From Acidimicrobiales bacterium (lineage in GTDB: Bacteria; Actinomycetota; Acidimicrobiia; Acidimicrobiales; DATDAH01): a stretch of DNA of 64,000 bases. The notes under the pieces were generated by a model that saw nothing but the letters and a program-made list of their open reading frames with translations, made no database searches and was not told the DNA's origin. The position numbers and the translations under genes are program-made. Location: the NCBI GenBank assembly GCA_016794585.1, contig JAEUJM010000016.1:1-64000 (forward strand). The letters are read 5' to 3'. Positions 1 through 10,476 of the stretch are shown one piece after another; the first letter of the stretch is position 1, and every line of letters starts with the position of its first letter.

Positions 1-48
1 GACGCGTCCGTGCCGGACCGGCCCCGAGGCTGGGCTCGCGACGGACGT

Positions 49-1119
49 TCAGCGGCCGTCGGCGGCGAGGGCGACGCCCTCGGCGTGGACGAGGGCCACC
101 ACCTTCTCGAGCACGGTCGGGTCGGTCTCGGGGAGCACGCCGTGGCCGAGGTTGAACACGTGGCCGCGCCCGCCGCCCCGCCGCAACACGTCCCGCGTGG
201 CCTCCTCGACCACGGGCCAAGGCGCCAGGCACAGCGCCGGATCGAGGTTGCCCTGGAGGGCCCGGCCCCCGACCCGCTCGCGGGCGACGTCGAGCGGCAC
301 CCGCCAGTCGACGCCCACCACGTCGGCGCCGGCCTCGCCGAGCAGGCCGAGGAGCTCGCCCGTGCCGACCCCGAAGTGGATGCGGGGCACGCCGGTCTCA
401 CCGATGCCCTCGAGCACCTTGGTGCTGAAGGGCAGGACGAAGCGGCGGTAGTCGTCGGGGGACAGGGCGCCGGCCCACGAGTCGAAGAGCTGGATGGCCG
501 AGGCGCCTGCGGCCACCTGGGAGCGCAGCGAGGTCAGCGCGAGGTCGGCGAGGGCGTCGAGGAGCCGCTCCCAGAGCGCCGGGTCGCCGTGCATGAGCGC
601 CTTGGTCTTCGCGTAGGTGCGCGACGGGCGGCCCTCGATGAGGTAGCTGGCCACGGTGAACGGGGCGCCGGCGAAGCCGATCAGGGGCACCTCGAGCTGC
701 TCGACCAGCAGGCGCACCGTCTCGAGCACGTAGGGCGTGTCCGCCTCGGGGTCGAGGGGGCGCAGGCGGTCGAGGTCCGAGGCCGAGGTGAACGGCTCGG
801 CGATCACCGGGCCCACGCCGGGCACCACGTCGACCCCGAAGCCGATGGCCTCGGCGGGCACGACGATGTCGGAGTAGAGGATGGCGGCGTCGACGTCGTA
901 GCGCTCGACGGGCTGGCGGGTGATGGTGGCCGAGAGCTCCGGGTCCTTGATGGCCTGGAGGATGCTGCCCTCGCCCCGCACGGCCCGGTACTCGGGCAGC
1001 GAGCGCCCGGCCTGGCGCATGAACCAGACGGGGATGCGGTCGACGGGCTCACCCCGGCAGGCGCGCAGGAAGTCGCTGGACGCGGCCGGCGAGGTGGGTT
1101 CGGCGGGGGCGGCGGGCAC
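49..1119 (-). CDS. hemE: Uroporphyrinogen decarboxylase
   Basis: Cytosolic haem-pathway enzyme that decarboxylates the four acetate side chains of uroporphyrinogen III to give coproporphyrinogen III. The 356-aa product has the family's usual length. It carries the N-terminal signature MRQAGR (residues 34-39), the catalytic aspartate in LYSDI (D84) and the GAPFT substrate-binding loop. The start is GTG, placed so that the conserved [17 protein letters not shown] block follows a short N-terminal extension. It stands divergent from the 84-aa ORF that begins 24 bp away. No other haem gene is adjacent, so an isolated hemE is inferred. Family assignment is secure. Confidence 0.96.
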   Translation of the reverse strand: MPAAPAEPTSPAASSDFLRACRGEPVDRIPVWFMRQAGRSLPEYRAVRGEGSILQAIKDPELSATITRQPVERYDVDAAILYSDIVVPAEAIGFGVDVVPGVGPVIAEPFTSASDLDRLRPLDPEADTPYVLETVRLLVEQLEVPLIGFAGAPFTVASYLIEGRPSRTYAKTKALMHGDPALWERLLDALADLALTSLRSQVAAGASAIQLFDSWAGALSPDDYRRFVLPFSTKVLEGIGETGVPRIHFGVGTGELLGLLGEAGADVVGVDWRVPLDVARERVGGRALQGNLDPALCLAPWPVVEEATRDVLRRGGGRGHVFNLGHGVLPETDPTVLEKVVALVHAEGVALAADGR

Positions 1120-1143
1120 GTCCTCAACGTACCGTCAGGGGTC

Positions 1144-1398
1144 ATGCGGCGATCCATCGACGACCACCCCTTCGACCCTGCGGACCAGCCACCCGACGAC
1201 GACGACCTGGCCCGCCTCTCGTGGGCGGTCGCCATCTCGGACGACTACGAGGACGCCGAGCCCCGGGTGGTGCTCACCGTCGAGGAGGTCGGCCGCGCCG
1301 GCGAAGGCCTCGTCCTGCACCTCACGCCCGCCCTCACCCGCCGCCTCCGCACCGCCCTCCACGACGCCCTCAAAGAGATTGGCCACCCCGACCCTTGA
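1144..1398 (+). CDS. Hypothetical acidic 84-aa protein
   Basis: Small soluble protein with no family I recognise. It begins with an Asp-rich stretch (DPADQPPDDDD) and then has an amphipathic, strand-helix-like C-terminal half with VVLTVEEVG and LTRRLRTALHDALKEIG. The start is the ATG at 1144, 24 bp from the divergent hemE start. An overlapping minus-strand frame of about the same size was rejected because its translation is low-complexity and lacks the balanced composition of this one. There is no signal peptide or membrane segment. Function unknown. Confidence 0.6.
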   Translation: MRRSIDDHPFDPADQPPDDDDLARLSWAVAISDDYEDAEPRVVLTVEEVGRAGEGLVLHLTPALTRRLRTALHDALKEIGHPDP

Positions 1399-1445
1399 CG
1401 GTCAGCCGACCGCCCGCCCGTCGGGTCCTGTCCCCGATCCGGTAT

Positions 1446-1485
1446 CCGAAAATCGGGCCGGAAAGGCATTGGCCCGATCTTTCGG
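1446..1485. other. Long imperfect inverted repeat (hairpin)
   Basis: The arms CCGAAAATCGGGCC and GGCCCGATCTTTCGG pair over about 14 bp with one bulged base around an 11-nt loop. The structure lies between the end of the 84-aa ORF (1398) and the end of the MTHFR-like gene (1596). It may be a terminator for the plus-strand gene or a structured RNA; no T-tract follows. Confidence 0.4.
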
Positions 1486-1547
1486 ACCCTCCGGATCGGC
1501 GCCACCCGCCGGGCTCCCCATGCCGCTGACCATCGCCCAATAAGCAG

Positions 1548-1577
1548 GCGGACGGCGCCCCAGGGGGCGCCGTCCGC
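1548..1577 (-). terminator. Perfect GC hairpin downstream of MTHFR-like gene
   Basis: A perfect 13-bp stem (GCGGACGGCGCCC paired with GGGCGCCGTCCGC) closes a 4-nt loop. It lies 18 bp beyond the stop codon of the minus-strand gene at 1596. There is no U-tract, as is common for actinobacterial terminators. It could serve both converging transcripts. Confidence 0.55.
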
Positions 1578-1595
1578 GATGTCGCTCCAGCGGGA

Positions 1596-2366
1596 CTAGG
1601 ACTCCAACTGCCGCGCGACGTCGCGGTAGCGGGAGACGGGGATGAGGTGGATGCCGTCGAAGGCGCCGGTGGCGGCGATCTGGTCGACGAGGTCGCAGGC
1701 CAGGGTGACGCCGGCGTCGCGGTCGGACTCGATGGCGGCGACGACGTGGTCGGGCACGGCCAGCTGGGGGATGTCGTGGCTCAGCTTGCGGGCCATCGGC
1801 GCCGACGCGATCACCATGACACCGGCGTAGACGGGCCCCGCGAATTCGACGGTCTCGCGCCATTCGACGAGCGCCTCGACGTCGAAGCCCACCTGCACGA
1901 AGAGGGAGTCCGCTTCCTGCTTCCAGGCGGGCAGGGGGCGGAGCCCCGTGGTCACTCCGATGCGGAACGGGCCCGTCGAGGCGTCGTGGGTGGCCGCGAA
2001 CGACCGGGCCTCGTCGATCATGAGGCGCACCGTGAGGTCGTCGGACCGCTTGCCGGACTCGGGCCGGTCGCCGTAGACGAAGAGGAACTCGTCCACCCCG
2101 TAGGCCGCCGCGGTGAGCAGATCGCGACGGAAGCCGAGGAGGTTGCGGTCACGGGCGTTGAGGCAGGCGATCGAGCGTCCTCCCATCTGCGCCACCTCGT
2201 GGGCGACGGCGATGCTCGACACCGTGGCCCGGCCGATGTGGTTGTCGGGGATGAGGAAGGCGGAGGCGATGGTGCTGAGCACGCCGATCTGGTGGCGCAC
2301 GTGCATGAGCTCGGGCCGGGTGGCCGGCTCGATCTCGCAGATGACGGGGAGCCCGGCGGCGACCAT
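1596..2366 (-). CDS. Methylenetetrahydrofolate reductase-like protein (MetF family)
   Basis: This 256-aa protein resembles the TIM-barrel MTHFR family. It opens with VICEIEPATRPEL (the family's strand-1 substrate Glu region) and later shows LLGFRRDLLTAAAYGVDEFLFVYGD and the C-terminal GIHLIPVSRY. It is shorter than typical MetF (about 290-300 aa) and diverges in the flavin-binding segments, so the exact reaction is uncertain; a methylene-THF reductase or related folate/F420 oxidoreductase role is inferred. It is followed by a strong hairpin (1548-1577) and divergent from the hydrolase at 2407, with 40 bp between the starts. Confidence 0.72.
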   Translation of the reverse strand: MVAAGLPVICEIEPATRPELMHVRHQIGVLSTIASAFLIPDNHIGRATVSSIAVAHEVAQMGGRSIACLNARDRNLLGFRRDLLTAAAYGVDEFLFVYGDRPESGKRSDDLTVRLMIDEARSFAATHDASTGPFRIGVTTGLRPLPAWKQEADSLFVQVGFDVEALVEWRETVEFAGPVYAGVMVIASAPMARKLSHDIPQLAVPDHVVAAIESDRDAGVTLACDLVDQIAATGAFDGIHLIPVSRYRDVARQLES

Positions 2367-2406
2367 GGCCCGACCCTAGAGCAGGTCTGCCCACTACGGT
2401 CGGGAG

Positions 2407-3153
2407 ATGCCTGCGGTGTTCGTCCACGGTGTGCCCGAGACCCCGGCGGTGTGGGGATCGCTCGTCGAGCGGCTGGGGCGCGATGACGTCGTGCTCCTCC
2501 AGCTGCCTGGCTTCGGGTGCCCGCTGCCCGACGGGTTCGAGCCGACGATGTACCGCTACGCAGACTGGTTGGCCGGCGAACTGGCGACGCTGTCCGCCCC
2601 CGGTGACATCGACCTCGTCACCCACGACTGGGGTGCGCTGCTCATGCTGAAGGTGCTGGCCGACGAGCCCGGCCTGGTGCGCTCATGGGCCACGGACGCC
2701 GGCGATCTCGGCGCCGACTTCAAGTGGCACGACCTCGCCCTGCTGTGGATGACCCCCGGTGCCGGCGAGGAGTTCATGGAGGGCATGGTCAACGGTCCGG
2801 TCGCCGATCGTGCCGCGCTGCTCGCCGGCGCCGGCGTGCCCGAGCCGGGCGCCACCGAGATGGCCGAGGCGCTCGACGCCACCATGGCCGCCGCCATCCT
2901 CACGCTCTACAGATCGTCGGCCGACATCGGCAACGAGTGGGGGCCCGGCATCGATGCCATCACCGGTCCGGGCCTCGTGATCGAGTCGATGAAGGACCCG
3001 TTCCGCAACGCCGGCCGGGCCCGTCGGCTGGCCGAGCGCACCGGTGCCGAGGTCGTCCCGCTCCCCGACGGTGGCCACTGGTGGATGCTCGACTCCGCCG
3101 ATGACGCCGCCGCGGCACTGACCACCTTCTGGGCCGCCCTCGACCGCTCCTGA
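2407..3153 (+). CDS. Alpha/beta hydrolase with Asp nucleophile (epoxide hydrolase / haloalkane dehalogenase-like)
   Basis: A 248-aa soluble alpha/beta-fold hydrolase. The oxyanion motif HGVPET lies near the N-terminus, and the nucleophile elbow reads THDWGA. The nucleophile is therefore predicted to be Asp rather than Ser, as in epoxide hydrolases and haloalkane dehalogenases. The catalytic His is in GGHWWM near the C-terminus. It begins at ATG 2407 right after a short divergent spacer. Substrate cannot be read from the sequence, and the neighbouring genes give no pathway hint. Confidence 0.8.
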   Translation: MPAVFVHGVPETPAVWGSLVERLGRDDVVLLQLPGFGCPLPDGFEPTMYRYADWLAGELATLSAPGDIDLVTHDWGALLMLKVLADEPGLVRSWATDAGDLGADFKWHDLALLWMTPGAGEEFMEGMVNGPVADRAALLAGAGVPEPGATEMAEALDATMAAAILTLYRSSADIGNEWGPGIDAITGPGLVIESMKDPFRNAGRARRLAERTGAEVVPLPDGGHWWMLDSADDAAAALTTFWAALDRS

Positions 3154-3182
3154 CCTGCCGCTGGTGCGGGTTTCGAGGCGCG

Positions 3183-4169
3183 TCAGCGCCGCCAGGAGCG
3201 GGCGAGGTCGGTGATGGCGAGGCGCTCGAGGCGGGTCGTGGCCGTGGCGTAGGCCACCTCGACGAGCTCGGCCTCGACGGACTCGTCCATCGACCCACCC
3301 TTCATCAGCTCCAGGTCGTCGAGGGTGGGTTCGAACACCAGCACCGGCGTGCCCTCCGCCTCCACCTGGTCGACCTCGAGGCCGAGCACCTTGTGGTAGC
3401 CGGCCCGGCTGGCCCAGCGGGGGTGCCACTGGAGGGCCTCGCCGACGGCCGACATCGGTGAGATCACGACCACGCCGTCGAGCCCCTCGCCTGCGAGGAG
3501 GTCGGCGTTGGTGGACGAGTGGGCGGCCCCGTCGAGGTAGAGCTCGTCGTCCACCTCGACCGGCTCGAAGTAGCCCGGGATGGCCGACGAGGCCTCGACG
3601 GCACGGGCGAGGGGCGGGCACCCCGGCTCGCCCGGGGCGGGGTCCCGGCCGAACACGACCCGGGCACCGTCGCGCATGCGCACGCTGCAGATCCACAGTG
3701 GATCCTCGGGCCAGCCGTTGCCGTAGAGGAGCCGGAGCTTGTCGCCGAGGGGGGTGATGGGCACCGTGCCGCGGGGCAACAGTCCTGAGAGGCCGACGCC
3801 GAGCCCGGTCGGCCAAGGCCGCCGGAAGCCGTGGCGCACGAGGCGGGGCGCCTGCGGTCGACGGGCGGCGAGGCCCTTCACCGGCTCGGGCTCGTCGAAG
3901 TCGGTCGCGTAGGTGAGGTCACCCAGCAGCGCGTGGCCCTCGGCCGAGGTGGGACGGCCGGTCACCCGGGCGCGGTGGTCGGCGGGGGAGAGTCCGAGGC
4001 GCAGCGTGGACCCGATCCCGGCGCCCGCCGACGTTCCCACGATGATCGACGCGTCCAGCGCGTCCCAATCGGCGTGATCGGCCAGCGCGGCGAGGGTCCC
4101 GATGGTGTACGCCCGACCGATGATGCCGCCCGCACCCGTCACCAGACCGACCGCCATCGGCTCCAGCAT
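3183..4169 (-). CDS. Patatin-like phospholipase
   Basis: Serine lipid acyl hydrolase with a Ser-Asp dyad. The glycine-rich oxyanion loop GAGGIIGRA near the N-terminus is followed by the nucleophile elbow GTSAG (GxSxG), and the dyad Asp is in LYLDGAAHSSTNADLL (DGA variant of DGG). The product is about 328 aa with no signal peptide. The open frame extends past 4201 into the start region of the divergent HerA-like gene, so I place the start at ATG 4169; ATG 4157 is equally possible and lies nearer the conserved GAGG loop. Likely a cytosolic or membrane-peripheral esterase. Confidence 0.85.
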   Translation of the reverse strand: MLEPMAVGLVTGAGGIIGRAYTIGTLAALADHADWDALDASIIVGTSAGAGIGSTLRLGLSPADHRARVTGRPTSAEGHALLGDLTYATDFDEPEPVKGLAARRPQAPRLVRHGFRRPWPTGLGVGLSGLLPRGTVPITPLGDKLRLLYGNGWPEDPLWICSVRMRDGARVVFGRDPAPGEPGCPPLARAVEASSAIPGYFEPVEVDDELYLDGAAHSSTNADLLAGEGLDGVVVISPMSAVGEALQWHPRWASRAGYHKVLGLEVDQVEAEGTPVLVFEPTLDDLELMKGGSMDESVEAELVEVAYATATTRLERLAITDLARSWRR

Positions 4170-4200
4170 CGCACGCCCGCCCGTGCGCGAGGCTGGCGGT

Positions 4201-5784
<1,584 letters not shown>

Positions 5785-5855
5785 AACCCCCGAACACTGG
5801 GCCCCTCCGGCAGGGCGGCGGCCCCGGGCGGCGCCGGTAGGATGGTCGACCCCCC

Positions 5856-7961
5856 ATGGTGCGACATCCCGAGCTCGAGGCCGAGCAGGCCTACATCGAC
5901 CACGCCTACGAGTGCCTCGAGGCGAACCGGCGGTCGGCCACGCGCCTCCAGGACACCCTCGAGGTGGGCAAGGGCGGCACCGAGCAGGCTCGCTGGGAGC
6001 GGGAGGTGTTCCAGGGGAACATCCTGAACCGGCTGTCCCAGCTCCACCTCGGCGATGCGTCGCTGGTGTTCGGCCGCATCGACCGCACGCCCGAGGCCGG
6101 CGGCGAGTCCTTCCACGTCGGGCGCCTGGCCGTGTCCGACGAGGACCAGGAGCCCCTCGTGGTCGACTGGCGGGCGCCGGTGGCCGAGCCCTTCTACCGG
6201 GCCACCGGGCGAGAGCCGATGGGTCTGCGCCGACGACGCCACTTCGCCACCCGGGGTCGCACGCTGCTGGGTCTGGAGGACGAGGTCTTCGGCGGCATCG
6301 AGGGCCTCGACGCCAACGGCGCCGACGACGGCATCACCGGGTACGGGGCCCTCATCGCCGCACTGGAGTCGTCGCGGTCGGGCCGCCTCGGCGACATCGT
6401 GGCCACCATCCAGGGCGAGCAGGACGAGATCATCCGCGCCCCGCTGCCCGGCGTGCTCGTGGTGCAGGGTGGCCCGGGGACGGGAAAGACCGTGGTCGCA
6501 CTCCACCGGGCCGCGTACCTGCTGTACACCCATCGCTTCCCGCTCGAGGGCCAGGGCGTGCTCGTGGTGGGCCCCAACCGCCTCTTCCTCGGCTACATCG
6601 AGCAGGTGCTGCCCTCGCTGGGCGAGGCCGGGGTCGAGTTGGCGGTGCTGGCCGACCTCATCCCCGAGCAGCGGGTACGGGGCCGCGACGGCGGGCGGAC
6701 GGCGCGGGTCAAGGGCGACGAGCGCATGGTCGACGTGCTGCGACGAGCCGTGCGCGACCGTGAGCGCCCGCTCCGGGAACGTCTCGAGGTGGGCTACGGG
6801 CTCACCGTGCTGCGCCTGTCGGTGGCCGAGAGCGACCGCATCGTCCGGGAGGCCCGCCGGCGCTTCCGCACCCACAACGCCGGCCGGCGCTTCGTCGAGC
6901 GGTCGTTCTTCGATGCCCTGGCCGCCAGCAGCCGCCTCGAGCCCGATCCGGTCGAGGTGCGCGCCCAGGTGCGCGGCGACCTCGCCGTGCGTGAGGCTCT
7001 CGACTGGATGTGGCCCGTGCTCACCCCCGGCCAGCTGCTCCACGACCTGTTCGGATCACGGGCCCTGCTGCGCTCGGCCGGCCGCCACCACCTCACCGAC
7101 GCCGAGGCCGACGCGCTGGTCCGCCCTCGCAGCGAGTCGGCCGACGAGGTGGTCTGGACCGCCGACGACGTGCCGTTGCTGGACGAGGCGCGCACGCTGC
7201 TGGGCCCGCCGCCGCGCCGCAAGCGGCCCAACGGCAACGGCCCCTCCGCCGCCGACGACGAGGTGCGCACCTACGGCCACATCGTGGTGGACGAGGCCCA
7301 GGACCTCTCGCCGATGCAGCTGCGGGTGCTGTCGCGGCGCTCACTCAACGGCTCGATGACCATCGTCGGTGACATCGCCCAGGCCACGGGCGCCTGGGCC
7401 CACGACGACTGGGAGGGAGTGCTCGACCACCTGCCCGACCGTCGGCCGTCGCAGCGGGCCGAGCTCACCGTCGGCTACCGCATCCCTGCCGCCAACATGG
7501 CCCTGGCGGCCAAGGTGCTGGCCCTGGCCGCACCGGATCTCACGGCCCCGTCCTCGGTCCGCGAGGGCGAGAGCAATCCCCGCATCGAGGCGGTGGCCGA
7601 CCCGGCGGCGATCGGGGCCGAGGTGGCCCGGCTCGTGGTCGAGGAGAGCGAGGCCGTGGGGATGGGCAGCGTGGGCATCATCTGCCCGCCGTCGCTCACC
7701 GCCTCGGTGTCGCAGGGCCTCGAGGCCGCCGGCATCGAGCACGGCGCCGCCGACCGCCACGGCCTTGAGCAGCAGGTCACCGTCGTGCCGGTCGGGCTGG
7801 TCAAGGGCCTCGAGCTCGACGCCTCGATCGTGGTCGAGCCGGCCGCCATCGTGCGCGAGGAGCCCCAGGGCATGCGTTCGCTCTACGTCGCCCTCACCCG
7901 CGCCACCAAGCGCCTCACTCTCGTGCACGCCGAGCCCCTGCCCGAGGTGCTCACCGACTGA
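5856..7961 (+). CDS. helD: HelD-like RNA polymerase recycling ATPase (UvrD/Rep superfamily 1)
   Basis: A 701-aa SF1 helicase-fold ATPase. The charged N-terminal region (EQAYIDHAYECLEANRR) suggests the coiled-coil arm that enters the polymerase channels in HelD. Walker A is GGPGTGKT (205-212) and is followed by HRAAYLLYTHR. Walker B is VVDEAQDLSP, then the SF1 motif III-like IVGDIAQATG and the C-terminal YVALTRATKRL. Length and order match actinobacterial HelD, which removes stalled RNA polymerase from DNA and is linked to rifampicin tolerance. The -10-like TAGGAT at 5838-5843 precedes ATG 5856. Confidence 0.9.
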   Translation: MVRHPELEAEQAYIDHAYECLEANRRSATRLQDTLEVGKGGTEQARWEREVFQGNILNRLSQLHLGDASLVFGRIDRTPEAGGESFHVGRLAVSDEDQEPLVVDWRAPVAEPFYRATGREPMGLRRRRHFATRGRTLLGLEDEVFGGIEGLDANGADDGITGYGALIAALESSRSGRLGDIVATIQGEQDEIIRAPLPGVLVVQGGPGTGKTVVALHRAAYLLYTHRFPLEGQGVLVVGPNRLFLGYIEQVLPSLGEAGVELAVLADLIPEQRVRGRDGGRTARVKGDERMVDVLRRAVRDRERPLRERLEVGYGLTVLRLSVAESDRIVREARRRFRTHNAGRRFVERSFFDALAASSRLEPDPVEVRAQVRGDLAVREALDWMWPVLTPGQLLHDLFGSRALLRSAGRHHLTDAEADALVRPRSESADEVVWTADDVPLLDEARTLLGPPPRRKRPNGNGPSAADDEVRTYGHIVVDEAQDLSPMQLRVLSRRSLNGSMTIVGDIAQATGAWAHDDWEGVLDHLPDRRPSQRAELTVGYRIPAANMALAAKVLALAAPDLTAPSSVREGESNPRIEAVADPAAIGAEVARLVVEESEAVGMGSVGIICPPSLTASVSQGLEAAGIEHGAADRHGLEQQVTVVPVGLVKGLELDASIVVEPAAIVREEPQGMRSLYVALTRATKRLTLVHAEPLPEVLTD

Positions 7962-7976
7962 AGGCCCGAGCGGGGG

Positions 7977-8870
7977 TCAGGCCTCGGCGGCCAGGGCGGC
8001 GGCGGCGAGGTCCTCGGGCTGGTCCTCGTCCACCGCTGGTGCCGGCGCCGCCGCACTCGGGCGGTCGGGGCGCAGGAAGAGGTAGGTGACGGGGATGATG
8101 TAGGCCACCCACACCACCACCTGCTCGAGGGAGGGGCGGGGGTCCCAGCCGAACAGGCCGGCGAGGAAGCGGCCGGCCTGGGTCTGGGTGGTGAGCCACG
8201 AGACGCCGGTGAGGTCGTAGACGGCCCAGTTCAGGCTGTCGAGGGCGTCGAACTCGGTGGCCTGGAGGAACATGATCCCCTTGGCCAGCAAGCCCGCGGC
8301 GAAGACGATGACGATCATGCCGGTGATGTTGAAGAACAGCTTCATGGGAAGGACCTTGCTGCCCGAGTACACGAGGTAGCCGAGGACGATGGCGATGCCG
8401 AGGCCGATGAGCCCCCCGATGAACACGTCCCAACCGGTGCTGGACGTGGCGGCGGCGATGAGGAACAGGGCGGTCTCGATGCCCTCGCGCAGCACGGCGA
8501 AGAAGGCGACCACCAACACGCCGGTCTTCACGCGGTCCGAGGCGAGGGCGGCGTCGACCCGGTGCTCGAGCTCGCCCTTGATGGCCCGGCTCTGGCGGCG
8601 CATCCAGAAGACCATCCACGTCAGCACACCGGCTGCGAGGAAGGAGATGGCCGCGAAGGCCCGGAGGCGGGCGTCGCCCTCGAACGAGCCGACGGTGTTG
8701 TGCAGCACGACGCCGAACACCACGGAGATCGCCGCGGCCAAGCCCACCCCGGCCCAGACCGGGCCGTCGAGGTCGCGCCGGTCGATCTTGCGGAGGTACC
8801 CGAACACGATGCCGACGATGAGCGATGCCTCGAACCCCTCGCGGATGAGGACCAGCATCGATTCACCCAT
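7977..8870 (-). CDS. efeU: Ferrous/ferric iron permease of the FTR1/EfeU family
   Basis: Polytopic inner-membrane iron permease, 297 aa with about seven hydrophobic helices. Both iron-translocation signatures of the family are present: REGFE (residues 10-14) and REGIE (128-132). It works with the lipoprotein EfeO and the peroxidase EfeB, encoded 4-6 kb away on the same strand (12288-14510), so the EfeUOB system is split. A second ATG at 8858 (MLVLIREGFE) is closer to the usual family start. An iron box begins 1 bp upstream of ATG 8870, so transcription is predicted to be iron-repressed. C-terminal tail is Ala/Glu-rich. Confidence 0.93.
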   Translation of the reverse strand: MGESMLVLIREGFEASLIVGIVFGYLRKIDRRDLDGPVWAGVGLAAAISVVFGVVLHNTVGSFEGDARLRAFAAISFLAAGVLTWMVFWMRRQSRAIKGELEHRVDAALASDRVKTGVLVVAFFAVLREGIETALFLIAAATSSTGWDVFIGGLIGLGIAIVLGYLVYSGSKVLPMKLFFNITGMIVIVFAAGLLAKGIMFLQATEFDALDSLNWAVYDLTGVSWLTTQTQAGRFLAGLFGWDPRPSLEQVVVWVAYIIPVTYLFLRPDRPSAAAPAPAVDEDQPEDLAAAALAAEA

Positions 8871-8871
8871 G

Positions 8872-8887
8872 GTTAGGGTACCTTAAC
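8872..8887. promoter_or_regulatory. DtxR/IdeR-type iron box between efeU and FAD oxidoreductase
   Basis: GTTAGGGTACCTTAAC, 14 of 16 positions symmetric. It fills nearly all of the 22-bp gap between the divergent starts at 8870 and 8893, so one bound repressor would shut off both genes. Confidence 0.75.
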
Positions 8888-8892
8888 AAGCA

Positions 8893-10347
8893 GTGCCGCT
8901 TCCGCCACCCCACCATCATCGCGCGCCGTCGAGGGGCCCCCGTTCGGCGGAGCTCGTGGTCGTCGGAGCCGGCCCCGCGGGCCTGGCGGCCGCGCTCGGC
9001 GCCGCCCGGGCGGGCCATGGGGTCCTGGTGGTCGAGGCCGAGGACCGGGTCGGGGGCATGGCGGGGAGCTTCGACGTGGCCGGCCAGCGGGTCGACCTCG
9101 GCAGCCATCGCCTGCACCCCGCCATCGCCGGCGAGCACCTGGCCCTGCTGCGGGACCTGCTCGGCGACGACCTCCAGGTTCGGCCCCGCCATGGGCGCAT
9201 CCACCTCTCCGACCGTTGGCTGGCCTTCCCGCTTCGCCTGGCCGACCTCGTGCGCCGCCTGCCGCCGTCCTTCGCCCTCGGGGCAACGCGCGACGCCGCC
9301 CTCGGCCCGTTCCGTCGCCCACGGGCCGACACCTTCGCCGAGGTGGTGCGGGCGGGGCTCGGGCCGACGGTCGCGGCCACCTTCTACGAGCCGTACGTCA
9401 CCAAGCTCTGGGGGGTCCCGCCCGATCAGTTGGCCGGCGAGCTGGCTCGCCGGCGGGTGAGTGCCTCGTCCGCGTCCGACGTCCTGCGCCGCCTCGTGCC
9501 CCGGCCGAGGGGCGGTCCGTCCGCGAGCGGTGCGCCCGACAAGCGCACCTTCCTGTACCCGGCGACCGGTTTCGGCGCGATCTCGGAGGCCCTGGCCGAT
9601 GCGGCGGTGGCCGCAGGTGCCGACCTCCGGTTGGGTGTCGCGGTCGACGGCGTCGCCCTCGGCCCGGACGAGGTCGGTGTCCATCTGGTCGACGGCTCGA
9701 CGGTCGAGGCCGGGCGGGTCTGGTCGACCGCACCGCTTCCGGCCCTCGTCCGTTGGGCGCATCCGGCGCCGCCGGACGGCGTGCTGGCCGCCGCCGGAAG
9801 CATCGAGCACCGCGGCCTCGTCCTCGTGTACCTCGTGGTCGACCGCCCGCAGTGGACCGAGTTCGACGCCCACTACTTCCCCGCCGCGGACAACCCGATC
9901 GCCCGGCTGTCCGAGCCCAAGAACTACCGCGACGGGCCCGACCCTGCCGACCGCACGGTCCTCTGCGCCGAGGTGCCCGCCGACGTGGGCGACGCCACGT
10001 GGACGATGTCGGACGCCGACCTCGGGGCGCTCGTGCAGGACGTGCTCGTCCGTCTCGGCCTGCCCGACCCCGCGCCCGTCGCCGTCGAGGCGCGGCGCCT
10101 GCCCCGGGTCTACCCCCGCTACCGGGTCGGCTTCGAGCACGACCTGGCCGCCCTCGAGGAATGGGCGGCGACCCATCCCGAGCTGCTGACCTTCGGGCGC
10201 CAGGGTCTGTTCGTCCCGGACAACACCCACCACGCCCTGGTCATGGGTTCGGCCGCGGCCGCGGCGCTCGCCGGTGACGGCTCGTTCGACGAGGCGGCGT
10301 GGCAGCAGGCGCGCGACGGCTTCCGGTCCCACGTCGTGGAGGACTGA
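8893..10347 (+). CDS. FAD-dependent amine oxidase-like oxidoreductase
   Basis: A 484-aa flavoprotein with an N-terminal Rossmann ADP-binding fold. GAGPAG lies at residues 25-30, followed by the acidic strand end VVEAEDRVGGMAG and GSHRLHP. Middle and C-terminal blocks (FYEPYVTKLWG, RLSEPKNY, VYPRYRVGFE, QGLFVPDNTHH) match the amine oxidase/protoporphyrinogen oxidase/UDP-galactopyranose-mutase-like group often found beside glycosyltransferases. Start is GTG 8893, 5 bp after the iron box, so a very short or absent leader is likely. True substrate unknown; a role with the iron-box-linked glycosyltransferases at 14568-17739 is inference. HemG/HemY-type chemistry is a less likely alternative. Confidence 0.8.
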   Translation: MPLPPPHHHRAPSRGPRSAELVVVGAGPAGLAAALGAARAGHGVLVVEAEDRVGGMAGSFDVAGQRVDLGSHRLHPAIAGEHLALLRDLLGDDLQVRPRHGRIHLSDRWLAFPLRLADLVRRLPPSFALGATRDAALGPFRRPRADTFAEVVRAGLGPTVAATFYEPYVTKLWGVPPDQLAGELARRRVSASSASDVLRRLVPRPRGGPSASGAPDKRTFLYPATGFGAISEALADAAVAAGADLRLGVAVDGVALGPDEVGVHLVDGSTVEAGRVWSTAPLPALVRWAHPAPPDGVLAAAGSIEHRGLVLVYLVVDRPQWTEFDAHYFPAADNPIARLSEPKNYRDGPDPADRTVLCAEVPADVGDATWTMSDADLGALVQDVLVRLGLPDPAPVAVEARRLPRVYPRYRVGFEHDLAALEEWAATHPELLTFGRQGLFVPDNTHHALVMGSAAAAALAGDGSFDEAAWQQARDGFRSHVVED

Positions 10348-10360
10348 GACCGACAGGGCA

Positions 10361-10389
10361 TTGACAACGTGTTAGGTATGCCTAACACT
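10361..10389 (+). promoter_or_regulatory. Promoter with embedded iron box
   Basis: A -35 TTGACA (10361-10366) and a -10 near TAACAC (10383-10388) enclose the box GTTAGGTATGCCTAAC (10371-10386; 14 of 16 symmetric, extended to TGTTAGG/CCTAACA). Operator-over-spacer geometry predicts direct iron-dependent repression of the 209-aa gene starting at 10477. Confidence 0.78.
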
Positions 10390-10476
10390 CGTGCCCATGC
10401 CGTCGACCGCCACGACCTCCCGACCGAGCTGCGCAGCCTTTGACCGGTGGCCGAGCGCCACCGGGGAGGTGCCGTC

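Noticed and set aside
4102..4200. N-terminal extension of the HerA-like protein
   Set aside because: Antisense to the patatin start, Pro/Arg-rich and not family-like; ATG 4201 is preferred.
10378..10443. 21-aa ORF beginning in the iron box upstream of the 209-aa gene
   Set aside because: Its start lies in the promoter spacer, upstream of the predicted transcript start, so it would not be in the message.
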